DNA of 13,225 nucleotides, taken from positions 1 to 13,225 of the forward strand of contig CAJXJU010000005.1 in the NCBI GenBank assembly GCA_913055195.1, in the 5' to 3' direction. Under the pieces are notes generated by a model. It did not search any database, was not told the DNA's origin, and saw nothing but the letters and a program-made list of their open reading frames with translations. The stretch is from an uncultured Desulfohalobiaceae bacterium. Lineage in GTDB: Bacteria; Desulfobacterota; Desulfovibrionia; Desulfovibrionales; Desulfonatronovibrionaceae. Both the position numbers and the translations under genes were made by a program. This document shows, one piece after another, positions 6,475-13,225 of this stretch. Within the stretch, counting starts at the first letter, position 1; each line of letters starts with the position of its first letter.

Positions 6475-6526
6475 CGCTCAAGCTAAACCCTGTGGGTGCT
6501 CCTTTTGGGAGTCAGCTTCTTGAGCG
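6475..6526 (+). promoter_or_regulatory. Structured rpsB leader, candidate S2 autoregulatory RNA
   Basis: CGCTCAAG (6475-6482) and CTTGAGCG (6519-6526) form a perfect 8-bp outer stem. Inside it lie two small hairpins, ACCC-TGT-GGGT (6487-6497) and GCTCC-TTTTG-GGAGT (6498-6512), giving a three-way junction. It ends 23 bases before the rpsB ATG. Ribosomal protein S2 represses its own mRNA in other proteobacteria, so this is a plausible S2-binding leader. The function is inferred from position and fold only. Confidence 0.45.
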
Positions 6527-6549
6527 GAGGAAAAACCCAAGGAGGATTT

Positions 6550-7308
6550 ATGGCTTATGTAACCATGAAGCAAATGTTGGAGACTGGTGTCCATTTCGGC
6601 CACCAGACCAGGCGCTGGAACCCCAAAATGCGTCCTTATATTTTTGGGGCCAGAAAAGGTATCCACATTATTGACCTGCAACAAACCGTCAAATTGTATC
6701 AAAAAGCGCACGACTTTGTTGTCGATCAGGTCGCTCAGGGTAAGCAGGTCATCTTCATAGGTACCAAGCGTCAGGCTAGAGAAGTTGTTAAGGCTGAAGC
6801 AGAACGATGCGGCATGTTCTATGTAACTAATCGCTGGCTTGGCGGCACATTGACCAACTTCAAGACCATTCGTCGCAGCATTGAACGCTTAAAACAACTT
6901 GAAGCCATGTTCGAAGACGGCAGCATCAGCCGCTTTCTGAAAAAGGAAGTGGTCAAGATGGAAAGAGAGGTCAAAAAGCTGAACAATGCCCTGGGCGGGA
7001 TCAAGAACATGGAAGATCTGCCTGGAGTAGCCTTTATTATTGATCCCAAAAAAGAAGAAATAGCCGTCAAAGAATGCCGCAAACTAGGCATACCTATTGT
7101 GGCCATAGTAGATACCAATTGCGATCCTGACCTCATAGACTTTGTCATTCCGGGCAATGACGATGCTATCCGGGCTATCAAGCTCTTTTCCAGCAGTATT
7201 GCTGACGCGTGTTTAGAGGGTTTAGCCAGACGCGAAGATAGAGAAGAGGAACAGGTTCAGGAAGAAGTCGCAGAAGAAAACTCTGCTGAAGAACAGGAGG
7301 AAGAATAA
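6550..7308 (+). CDS. rpsB: 30S ribosomal protein S2
   Basis: A structural protein of the small ribosomal subunit that helps position S1 and the mRNA. It begins with the S2 hallmark [19 protein letters not shown], then [47 protein letters not shown] and [20 protein letters not shown]. It is 252 aa long, with a strongly acidic tail of about 30 residues (Glu/Gln-rich). I chose ATG 6550 because GGAGG sits four bases upstream and the family starts here; the frame is open 18 codons earlier, but that stretch is the structured leader. tsf follows after two bases, the usual arrangement, so the two are co-transcribed. Confidence 0.98.
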   Translation: MAYVTMKQMLETGVHFGHQTRRWNPKMRPYIFGARKGIHIIDLQQTVKLYQKAHDFVVDQVAQGKQVIFIGTKRQAREVVKAEAERCGMFYVTNRWLGGTLTNFKTIRRSIERLKQLEAMFEDGSISRFLKKEVVKMEREVKKLNNALGGIKNMEDLPGVAFIIDPKKEEIAVKECRKLGIPIVAIVDTNCDPDLIDFVIPGNDDAIRAIKLFSSSIADACLEGLARREDREEEQVQEEVAEENSAEEQEEE

Positions 7309-7310
7309 AG

Positions 7311-7907
7311 ATGGCAATTAGCGCACAAATGGTTAAAGCCCTGCGAGAAAAAACAGGTGCAGGGATGATGGATTGCAAAAAAGCTCTTGAAGCATGTAAT
7401 GGAGATGAAGAAAAGGCTATTGCCTGGCTCAGGGAAAAGGGGCTGGCAAAAGCCCAGAAAAAAGCCGGACGCGCCACCTCTGAAGGCTGGATCGGCTCTT
7501 ATATTCACTCCAATGGCAAAATCGGAGTCCTTGTTGAACTTAAATGCGAAACCGATTTCGTAGCCAGAAATGAGAAGTTTCTGGCCCTGGCCAAAGATCT
7601 GGCCATGCAGATTGCCGCTACAAATCCTGTTTGTGTCCGCCCGGAAGATCTGCCAGAAGATCTTATTGCCAAAGAAAAGGAGATTTATCTTAAGCAGGCC
7701 AAAGAAGAAGGTAAGCCCGAACATATTGCCGAAAAAATCGTCGAAGGCCGCTTGAAAAAATACTACAAGGAAGTCTGTCTGCTGGAACAACCCTTTATCA
7801 AGGATGATTCCAAGACCATCAAGGATTTGATCAACGAAGCCATTGCCGTACTTGGCGAAAATATTCAGATAGGACGTTTTAGCCGTCTGGCACTGGGAGC
7901 AGAATAA
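7311..7907 (+). CDS. tsf: Elongation factor Ts (short form)
   Basis: The guanine-nucleotide exchange factor for EF-Tu, releasing GDP during elongation. The N-terminal UBA-like segment [23 protein letters not shown] (about residues 7-29) and the TDFVA exchange motif (about 81-85, in [13 protein letters not shown]) are both present. At 198 aa it is the short form, with one core repeat, unlike the 283-aa E. coli protein. AGGAGG (7295-7300), inside the rpsB tail, supplies the ribosome site. A strong palindromic terminator begins in the stop codon. Confidence 0.98.
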   Translation: MAISAQMVKALREKTGAGMMDCKKALEACNGDEEKAIAWLREKGLAKAQKKAGRATSEGWIGSYIHSNGKIGVLVELKCETDFVARNEKFLALAKDLAMQIAATNPVCVRPEDLPEDLIAKEKEIYLKQAKEEGKPEHIAEKIVEGRLKKYYKEVCLLEQPFIKDDSKTIKDLINEAIAVLGENIQIGRFSRLALGAE

Positions 7908-7931
7908 AAAAGGGCCGTACGGCCCTTTTTT
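7906..7931 (+). terminator. Palindromic Rho-independent terminator after tsf
   Basis: A perfect 26-base palindrome: six As, GGGCC, GTAC, GGCCC and six Ts. The first two As belong to the tsf stop codon. It is symmetrical, so it could act on both strands. It separates the high-expression rpsB-tsf pair from pyrH onward and probably lowers downstream transcription. Confidence 0.9.
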
Positions 7932-7955
7932 ATTCTCCACAAGGTACCTTTAATA

Positions 7956-7976
7956 CTAACACCAAAGCTAACACCA
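7956..7976 (+). repeat. Short direct repeat before pyrH
   Basis: CTAACACCA occurs at 7956-7964 and again at 7968-7976, with a 12-base period, ending two bases before the pyrH ATG. It occupies the place where a Shine-Dalgarno sequence would be expected, and none is visible there. It may be chance or an A/C-rich translation enhancer. Confidence 0.4.
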
Positions 7977-7978
7977 CA

Positions 7979-8740
7979 ATGAAATTTAAACGCATATTAA
8001 TTAAATTAAGTGGCGAAGCATTGGCCGGTGACCAGGGTTTTGGCATTGATCCCGAAACCATCTCTTCCATCAGTCAGGAGCTGGTTGAAGTAGCCAAAAT
8101 GGGTATTCAACTGGCCATTGTTATTGGTGGAGGCAATATTTTCCGCGGAGTTTCTGCTTCCTCTAAAGGAATGGATCGCTCTTCTGCCGACTATATGGGA
8201 ATGCTGGCTACAGTCATGAACGCTCTGGCCATTCAGGATGCCCTGGAAAAACAGGGCATAAATACCAGAGTGATGTCAGCTATCACCATGCGCGAAGTAG
8301 CAGAACCATATATCCGGCGAAGGGCAATTCGCCATCTGGAAAAGGGACGGATAGTCATCTGCGCTGCTGGTACTGGTAATCCCTATTTCACAACTGATAC
8401 TGCCGCGGCCCTTCGGGCCATGGAACTTAAAGCAGATGCCATTTTAAAGGCCACTAAAGTAAATGGTGTTTATGATAAAGATCCTGTCAAGCATCCAGAT
8501 GCCAGAATGTTTGACAGGTTAACTTATATAGAAGTCTTACAAAAAAGATTAAAGGTTATGGACTCCACGGCCATTTCTCTTTGTATGGACAACAATATGC
8601 CCATAGTTGTCTTTAATCTCTTTGAGACAGGCAATATTAAACGGATAGTTTCAGGAGAACAAGTAGGAACCATCGTCTCAAGCACCGAGCACCTAAAACA
8701 GACAGGCATGGAGGATAACTATGCAGGACGTGTTAGATAG
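7979..8740 (+). CDS. pyrH: UMP kinase
   Basis: Phosphorylates UMP to UDP with ATP in pyrimidine nucleotide synthesis; a cytoplasmic, hexameric enzyme of the amino-acid kinase fold. The start [15 protein letters not shown] is typical. Then come [10 protein letters not shown] (phosphate binding), [33 protein letters not shown] and [10 protein letters not shown]. It is 253 aa, with a tail of about 15 residues after the usual GTIVSS end, produced by a 20-bp overlap with frr. No clear ribosome site precedes the ATG. Confidence 0.97.
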   Translation: MKFKRILIKLSGEALAGDQGFGIDPETISSISQELVEVAKMGIQLAIVIGGGNIFRGVSASSKGMDRSSADYMGMLATVMNALAIQDALEKQGINTRVMSAITMREVAEPYIRRRAIRHLEKGRIVICAAGTGNPYFTTDTAAALRAMELKADAILKATKVNGVYDKDPVKHPDARMFDRLTYIEVLQKRLKVMDSTAISLCMDNNMPIVVFNLFETGNIKRIVSGEQVGTIVSSTEHLKQTGMEDNYAGRVR

Positions 8741-9275
8741 TTGCAAAAAAAGAATGGATAAAGCAATCCAGAATCTGGAAAAAGAATTTAGCAAGCTGAG
8801 GACAGGACGGGCTTCAGTCACACTTCTGGAGGACTTAAAGGTTGACTACTACGGCACTCTGACGCCACTCAATCAACTGGCTTCCATCTCTACTCCAGAC
8901 AGCCGCACCCTGGCCATTCAACCATGGGACCGTAATGCATTTGGTGAGATTGAAAAGGCCATTCAAAAGTCTGATCTGGGCCTTAATCCAGTCAATGACG
9001 GAAAAATCATCCGGATTAACATCCCTCCTCTGACCGAAGAAAGACGAAAGGAGCTGGTTAAGGTCGCCAAAAAATACGCTGAAGAAGCCAAAATTGCCAT
9101 TCGCAATGTCCGCCGCGATGCCAATGATGCTTTGAAAAAGAAAAAAAATGACAAGGAACTTACAGAAGATGAAATGCATCGCGGTCAAGACGAGGTACAG
9201 AAAATCACCGACTCTTTTGTGCAAAAAGTAGATGAAGTCCTTAATAAAAAAGAAAAAGAAATAATGGAGATCTAA
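8721..9275 (+). CDS. frr: Ribosome recycling factor
   Basis: Splits post-termination ribosomes together with EF-G. It is 184 aa, close to the family's 185. The hallmarks are [61 protein letters not shown] and a long helical C-terminal bundle rich in Lys/Glu. GGAGG about six bases before the ATG lies in the pyrH tail, and the start overlaps pyrH by 20 bp, which indicates translational coupling. Confidence 0.98.
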   Translation: MQDVLDSCKKRMDKAIQNLEKEFSKLRTGRASVTLLEDLKVDYYGTLTPLNQLASISTPDSRTLAIQPWDRNAFGEIEKAIQKSDLGLNPVNDGKIIRINIPPLTEERRKELVKVAKKYAEEAKIAIRNVRRDANDALKKKKNDKELTEDEMHRGQDEVQKITDSFVQKVDEVLNKKEKEIMEI

Positions 9276-9279
9276 GCTG
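9266..9279 (+). promoter_or_regulatory. Ribosome site and CTG codon that set the uppS start
   Basis: GGAG (9266-9269), within the last codons of frr, is seven bases before CTG (9277-9279). In the uppS frame there is no ATG, GTG or TTG between the stop at 9262-9264 and the ATG at 9316. CTG is therefore the only codon here with a well-placed ribosome site that keeps the conserved strand PTHLAII. Confidence 0.55.
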
Positions 9280-9978
9280 AGTATAGCCAAACTGCCCACA
9301 CATCTGGCCATCATTATGGATGGCAATGGCCGCTGGGCCAAACAAAGGGGGCTGCCCAGGCACGAAGGCCATCGTCAGGGAACGAAGACAGCCAAAAAGA
9401 TTGTTGAAGAATGCAGGCGTCTGGGCATTCAGTATCTAACCCTATATACCTTTTCAAAAGAAAATTGGTCCAGGCCCAAAGAAGAGGTATCTTTTCTTTT
9501 CAATCTGCTCAAAAAGTTCCTGCAGGGAGAGCTGAAAAGTTTAATGGATCAGGATATTCGGCTCAATATTCTGGGCGAAATCAAGGATTTGCCCATTGGT
9601 ACCAGACAGGTAGTACAAATGGTCTGCGCAAAAACCCAAAACAACCAGAGTATGTACCTCAATCTTGCCCTGAACTACTCTGGCCGGGCGGAAATCGTGC
9701 GGGCCTGCAAGTTGTTGATGCAGGAAAATCGAGATCCTGATTCCTTAACAGAAGACACCTTCAAAGACTATTTATATACCAGTGGCCAGCCTGATCCGGA
9801 TCTGATCATCCGCACCAGCGGCGAGCTTCGCATAAGCAATTACCTTCTTTATCAATCTGCGTATGCTGAACTCTATTTCACTCCTGTTTTATGGCCTGAT
9901 TTTTCACCTGAACACCTGCACGCGGCCCTGCAAGATTATGCCGGTCGAAAAAGACGTTTCGGACGCGTAGAAGAGTAG
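9277..9978 (+). CDS. uppS: Undecaprenyl diphosphate synthase (cis-prenyltransferase), apparent CTG start
   Basis: Adds isopentenyl units in cis to farnesyl diphosphate to make the C55 carrier lipid for peptidoglycan and other envelope polymers. PTHLAIIMDGNGRWA carries the catalytic Asp15 (numbered from CTG). LYTFSKENWSRP and the C-terminal DPDLIIRTSGELRISNYLLYQSAYAELYF complete the active site. It is about 233 aa, slightly shorter than E. coli (253). Starting at ATG 9316 would delete the conserved first strand (HLAII), so I place the start at CTG 9277, two bases after the frr stop. The family call is certain; the start codon is an inference. Confidence 0.93.
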   Translation: MSIAKLPTHLAIIMDGNGRWAKQRGLPRHEGHRQGTKTAKKIVEECRRLGIQYLTLYTFSKENWSRPKEEVSFLFNLLKKFLQGELKSLMDQDIRLNILGEIKDLPIGTRQVVQMVCAKTQNNQSMYLNLALNYSGRAEIVRACKLLMQENRDPDSLTEDTFKDYLYTSGQPDPDLIIRTSGELRISNYLLYQSAYAELYFTPVLWPDFSPEHLHAALQDYAGRKRRFGRVEE

Positions 9979-10016
9979 TACACGGTGAAGCGGGGAAACA
10001 GGGAAATGGTGAGCTA

Positions 10017-10820
10017 ATGACACTTTCTGGACATCAAAAAAGAATTATTACCGCGCTGATTCTCATCCCTGTTCTGGGTTTAATAATTTTTACAGGAGCC
10101 CAGGCCGTAAATCTGGCACTGGTCGTGGTCAGTGGACTGGGATTATGGGAATTTTACTCTTTTTTCTGGCCGGGAAAAGAAAAGTCCTTGTTTAAACTTT
10201 CAGGCATAACCCTTGGAACCGCTTTTATTTTTCTACCCTGGACATGGCTTGTAAAGCATACGCTGCTTGTTGGTATTATTTCTTTTTGGCTTTTAAGCTT
10301 AAGCTTTCTTATTCAATTTAGCTTGATTCAAAACAAGGCCTCCTATTTTGACTTTTTGATCATCTTTGCCGGACTTTTTTATCTTCCCCTGGCGCTTAAA
10401 CTCTTTACGCGGCTTGAGGCTCAGGAAATTATCCTGGTTTTACTGGCCACCTTTGCTTCGGATACCGGAGCATATTATGTGGGAAGCTGGAAAGGTAAGC
10501 GTAAAATCTGGCCCCGGATAAGCCCCAAAAAAACCTGGTTGGGAAGTTTTGGGGGCCTTATTTTGTGTACTTTCATCACCCTGATTCTGGGGCTTATATG
10601 GGGAAGTAAGACATGGTGGGCGTACCTGGTTCTGGGTTTTATCCTTAACCTGGCTGCTCAAATGGGAGACTTTTTTGAATCAGCTTTAAAACGTTGGGCC
10701 AGAGTCAAGGATTCAGGCTGTGTTTTGCCCGGCCATGGCGGCATTCTGGATCGCATTGACAGCTTACTGCTTTTACTGCCAGTATATTTTATCAGCCAAG
10801 CAATTTATCCTTTGTTTTAA
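10017..10820 (+). CDS. cdsA: Phosphatidate cytidylyltransferase (CDP-diglyceride synthetase)
   Basis: Makes CDP-diacylglycerol from phosphatidate and CTP in the inner membrane, the branch point of phospholipid synthesis. Six to eight hydrophobic segments are visible. Then comes the conserved SDTGAYYVGSWKGKRKIWPRISPKKTW. The family signature runs SALKRWARVKDSGCVLPGHGGILDRID (about residues 222-248), with its paired Asp/Lys residues and HGG. It is 267 aa. The ATG follows GGTGAG closely, 38 bases after uppS. The last base of its TAA is the first base of the dxr ATG (TAATG), typical of translational coupling. Confidence 0.96.
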   Translation: MTLSGHQKRIITALILIPVLGLIIFTGAQAVNLALVVVSGLGLWEFYSFFWPGKEKSLFKLSGITLGTAFIFLPWTWLVKHTLLVGIISFWLLSLSFLIQFSLIQNKASYFDFLIIFAGLFYLPLALKLFTRLEAQEIILVLLATFASDTGAYYVGSWKGKRKIWPRISPKKTWLGSFGGLILCTFITLILGLIWGSKTWWAYLVLGFILNLAAQMGDFFESALKRWARVKDSGCVLPGHGGILDRIDSLLLLLPVYFISQAIYPLF

Positions 10821-12031
10821 TGATCAACTACATCTCATCCCTGGACATATCTTCTAAACACCTTACCTGGCCCCGTTCAATCGTTCTTCTGGGTTCAACA
10901 GGGTCTATAGGCACGAGCACGCTCAAGGTTATAGAAAAACATAGAGACTCTTTTGCAGTCATTGGGCTGGCCGGAGCCAGGAACATAGAGCTATTAGCCC
11001 GACAGGCCAGCAAGTTTCGACCCAAATATATAGCCGTCTTAAACAATGATCTGGCTAAAAAACTTAAAAAACTCCTGCCTCCGGAATATAAACCACATAT
11101 TTTAACTGGCCAGGATGGATATGTACAAATGGCAGGACTTTCCGAAGCAGACTTTGTCCTTTCAGCCATGGTCGGCGCGGCCGGCCTTGCCCCAACCATG
11201 GCTGCGGTGGAAAGCGGAAAAATTATTCTCCTGGCTAATAAAGAGTCCCTTGTCCTGGCTGGCCATTTAATCCGAAAATACTGCCAAACTTCGCACTGCA
11301 TTATCCTTCCTGTTGATTCTGAACATAACGCCATTTTTCAGGCTTTAGCCGGGCACTCTTTTCAGGACGTTAACAAAATAGTGCTGACTGCCTCGGGAGG
11401 ACCCTTTCGCGGCAAAGGTAAAAAATTTTTACAAAATGTAACAAAAATCCAGGCCCTGGCCCATCCTAACTGGTCCATGGGTGCTAAAATCAGCATAGAC
11501 TCTGCAACCATGATGAACAAGGGTCTGGAAATCATTGAAGCGCATCATCTTTTTGGTATAAGACCGGAACAAATTGAAGTCCTTGTACACCCCCAGAGCA
11601 TTGTCCATTCTCTGGTGGCCTACAGAGATGGCTCCTTTCTGGCTCATCTTGGTATCCCGGACATGCAAATACCCATTGCCTATTGTCTGGCATATCCAGG
11701 CCGCGTAACACTTGATCTTAAACCGCTTGATCTGGCCCAGATTGGCACGCTGACCTTTGAGCCACCAGATGAAGAACTATTCCCCTGCCTTGGGCTGGCT
11801 AAAAAAGCATTAGAAGCTGGTCCAAGCTATATGGTCGTTCTCAATGCAGCCAATGAGATTGCTGTGGAGCTTTTTTTGCAGGAAAAAATCAATTTTTTAC
11901 ATATACCAGAAATCATCTCCAGGGCCCTGGATCAACATGAAGGCCAGGAAATTGATTCTTTACAGACAATCCTGGAGTTAGATGCGCGCACCCGCCAGCT
12001 TGTAATCAGCGAGTGTATTCGCTATGATTAG
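10820..12031 (+). CDS. dxr: 1-deoxy-D-xylulose 5-phosphate reductoisomerase
   Basis: Converts DXP to 2-C-methyl-D-erythritol 4-phosphate with NADPH, the first committed step of the MEP isoprenoid pathway. The NADPH loop LLGSTGSIG (23-31) is followed by LANKES (138-143). The metal ligands are Asp166 and Glu168 in PVDSEHNAIFQ and Glu237 in SATMMNKGLE, with HPNWSMG just before (215-221). It is 403 aa, with about 20 residues before the Rossmann strand, a little longer than usual. The start overlaps the cdsA stop by one base. It feeds precursors to uppS two genes upstream. Confidence 0.97.
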   Translation: MINYISSLDISSKHLTWPRSIVLLGSTGSIGTSTLKVIEKHRDSFAVIGLAGARNIELLARQASKFRPKYIAVLNNDLAKKLKKLLPPEYKPHILTGQDGYVQMAGLSEADFVLSAMVGAAGLAPTMAAVESGKIILLANKESLVLAGHLIRKYCQTSHCIILPVDSEHNAIFQALAGHSFQDVNKIVLTASGGPFRGKGKKFLQNVTKIQALAHPNWSMGAKISIDSATMMNKGLEIIEAHHLFGIRPEQIEVLVHPQSIVHSLVAYRDGSFLAHLGIPDMQIPIAYCLAYPGRVTLDLKPLDLAQIGTLTFEPPDEELFPCLGLAKKALEAGPSYMVVLNAANEIAVELFLQEKINFLHIPEIISRALDQHEGQEIDSLQTILELDARTRQLVISECIRYD

Positions 12032-12073
12032 GTTATATAACTCAGAAATCAAAAAATTAAGGAAATGATAGAT

Positions 12074-13162
12074 ATGCTCCAGAGCGCTGTTGCCATTGTT
12101 TTCGTCCTGGGTCTGCTCATATTTTTCCATGAGCTGGGCCATTTTTTAGTAGCCAGGATGTTGGGCATCGGGGTGACTACCTTTTCTCTGGGTTTTGGTC
12201 CCCGCATTTTTGGGTTTAAGCCTGGCAAAACCGACTACCGCCTGTCCGCTGTCCCCCTGGGAGGCTATGTTCACCTGGCCGGCGAAACAGCCGGTACTGA
12301 GCTTCCTCCAGAATTTGGCCCCGGGGAAAGTTTCTCCCTTCGTCCTGCCTGGCAAAGAATTCTTGTGGTCAGTGCCGGGCCTATTTTTAATTTTGTCCTG
12401 GCCTGGCTCATTTATTGGGGAATCTTCTGGGCCAACGGCCAAATACAGATTCTGCCGGAAATAGGTCAGGTGACGAAAAATAGCCCGGCCCAGGTCGCAG
12501 GTCTTAAATCTGGAGATATGATCTTAAAAGTAAACGGCCAGGAAACCCCCTATTGGGACGATTTAGCCAGGGCTATTCGGCAAAACAAAGGCAGGCCACT
12601 TCTTTTGCAGATACAGAGAGAAAATACAGTACTTGAACTGACGGTCAAACCCAGAATTACCAGACGTCGCAATATATTTGGTGAAGAAATCTTGGTCCCG
12701 CAAATTGGTATTACCGCGTCTGGCCAAACAACTTTTATTCCGCTCTCATGGTCAGAAGCAGCCTGGACCGGACTTGTTCAAACCTGGACTCTGATCAAAC
12801 TTACTCTTGAAGGATTGATCAAATTAGTTGAACGTATCATACCTTTAGATACCATTGGCGGACCAATTATGATCGCCAAATTGGTCAGCGACCAGGCCCA
12901 TCAAGGTTTAGTTAATGTTCTGGCTTTGACGGCCTTAATCAGTATCAATTTAGGCTTGCTCAACCTTTTGCCCATTCCTGTTCTGGACGGAGGTCATATT
13001 CTTTTTTACACTATTGAAATCATTATTGGCCATCCACTGGATGAAAGGCTACAAAAAATAACCACTAAAATTGGCCTGAGCTTTCTCATCGCTCTTATGT
13101 GCCTGGCAGTGGCCAATGATATCGTGCGTTTTTTTGACTTAAGCTGGTTAATAATAAAATAA
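12074..13162 (+). CDS. rseP: Site-2 zinc protease RseP
   Basis: An inner-membrane metalloprotease that cleaves anti-sigma factors and leftover signal peptides within the membrane. The active site HELGH (His19, Glu20, His23) lies in the first transmembrane segment. A single PDZ domain (about residues 125-200, IGQVTKNSPAQVAGLKSGD) replaces the tandem pair of E. coli. The third zinc ligand lies in LLNLLPIPVLDGGH. It is 362 aa, against 450 in E. coli, as in many non-gamma bacteria. I prefer ATG 12074, nine bases after AAGGAA (12059-12064); ATG 12065, three codons earlier, abuts that ribosome site with no spacing. It is the last gene of the cluster here. Confidence 0.95.
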   Translation: MLQSAVAIVFVLGLLIFFHELGHFLVARMLGIGVTTFSLGFGPRIFGFKPGKTDYRLSAVPLGGYVHLAGETAGTELPPEFGPGESFSLRPAWQRILVVSAGPIFNFVLAWLIYWGIFWANGQIQILPEIGQVTKNSPAQVAGLKSGDMILKVNGQETPYWDDLARAIRQNKGRPLLLQIQRENTVLELTVKPRITRRRNIFGEEILVPQIGITASGQTTFIPLSWSEAAWTGLVQTWTLIKLTLEGLIKLVERIIPLDTIGGPIMIAKLVSDQAHQGLVNVLALTALISINLGLLNLLPIPVLDGGHILFYTIEIIIGHPLDERLQKITTKIGLSFLIALMCLAVANDIVRFFDLSWLIIK

Positions 13163-13172
13163 AATTATGAAA

Positions 13173-13200
13173 CTCAACTTTCGGAGTTCCGAAAGTTGAG
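13173..13200. repeat. Perfect 13-bp inverted repeat after rseP
   Basis: CTCAACTTTCGGA (13173-13185), a two-base centre GT, and TCCGAAAGTTGAG (13188-13200). It begins 11 bases after the rseP stop. No T-run follows on the plus strand, so it is not a standard terminator. A tight two-base centre is more like a cruciform or palindromic repeat, though it could stabilise the transcript end. Confidence 0.75.
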
Positions 13201-13204
13201 AAAT

Positions 13205-13225
13205 TCGAAATCCGAATATCGAAAT
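13205..13225. repeat. Degenerate 7-bp tandem repeat running off the window
   Basis: Three heptamers, TCGAAAT, CCGAATA and TCGAAAT, run head to tail to the last base. The pattern may continue beyond the window. With the adjacent palindrome it fills the 63 bases after rseP. Repeats of this TTCGAAATCCGAA style are intergenic simple repeats of unknown role. Confidence 0.55.

Noticed and set aside
6496-6549. An earlier rpsB start at 6496
   Set aside because: This stretch forms the structured leader and the ribosome site. The S2 family starts at MAYVTMKQ, with GGAGG four bases upstream of 6550.
7257-7940. A long minus-strand open frame (227 codons) opposite rpsB-tsf
   Set aside because: It is antisense to two certain genes, has no recognisable domain, and is rich in Phe/Leu as expected for a shadow of a Lys/Glu-rich gene.
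9316-9318. ATG 9316 as the uppS start
   Set aside because: It would remove the conserved first strand HLAII and has no ribosome site.
8835-9341. A minus-strand open frame opposite frr (168 codons)
   Set aside because: Antisense shadow of frr with poly-Phe from the Lys-rich helix. No ribosome site or family match.
10828-11334. A minus-strand open frame opposite dxr (168 codons)
   Set aside because: Antisense to conserved dxr motifs, with no recognisable domain.
13173-13200. The rseP-downstream palindrome as a terminator
   Set aside because: No T-run follows it on the plus strand, and the two-base centre is too tight for a normal RNA loop, so I list it as a repeat only.

Overview
The right-hand 12 kb of this window looks like the chromosome of a sulfate-reducer-type bacterium, probably Desulfovibrionales or a related deltaproteobacterial lineage. 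The evidence is the classic order rpsB-tsf-pyrH-frr-uppS-cdsA-dxr-rseP, a short-form (198 aa) EF-Ts, CCA-encoding tRNA genes and bacterial Shine-Dalgarno sites. The taxonomic call is inference from gene order and protein style, not from a search.

Left end (1 to about 1385): a very AT-rich, lysine-rich gene on the minus strand. It encodes a Regnase/Zc3h12a-like NYN ribonuclease preceded by a tandem array of 14-residue repeats. Its frame stays open upstream of the first ATG, and the repeat pattern continues there, until it meets the next gene. That next gene, a plus-strand N-acetylmuramoyl-L-alanine amidase, has no signal peptide, ATG or ribosome site and starts inside its AMIN domain. Two divergent genes that both lose their 5' ends at the same point suggest a breakpoint near 1375-1400: a genomic rearrangement or a chimeric join.

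Envelope cluster (1389-4736, plus strand): amidase, PAP2-family membrane phosphatase and ArnT-like lipid glycosyltransferase overlap end to start, suggesting one envelope or lipid A operon. A perfect hairpin with a T-run lies inside the start of the PAP2 frame. A true-looking terminator follows arnT, inside the 3' end of the convergent gene moaA.

Middle (4714-6549): moaA on the minus strand (molybdenum cofactor), a 148-bp nested inverted repeat resembling a MITE or REP-type element, a candidate promoter, a 32-residue single-membrane-segment micropeptide, tRNA-Arg(TCG) five bases after it, and a strong terminator. The rpsB leader can fold into a three-way junction just before the start.

Right part (6550-13162, plus strand): translation and envelope-lipid housekeeping. 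S2 and EF-Ts are followed by a strong palindromic terminator. UMP kinase, ribosome recycling factor, undecaprenyl-diphosphate synthase (apparent CTG start), CDP-diglyceride synthetase, DXP reductoisomerase and the RseP site-2 protease follow closely. Dxr makes isoprenoid precursor, UppS builds the C55 carrier from it, CdsA supplies CDP-diacylglycerol, and RseP monitors the envelope. The window ends in a perfect hairpin and a degenerate heptamer repeat. I saw no CRISPR array, integrase, transposase or rRNA.
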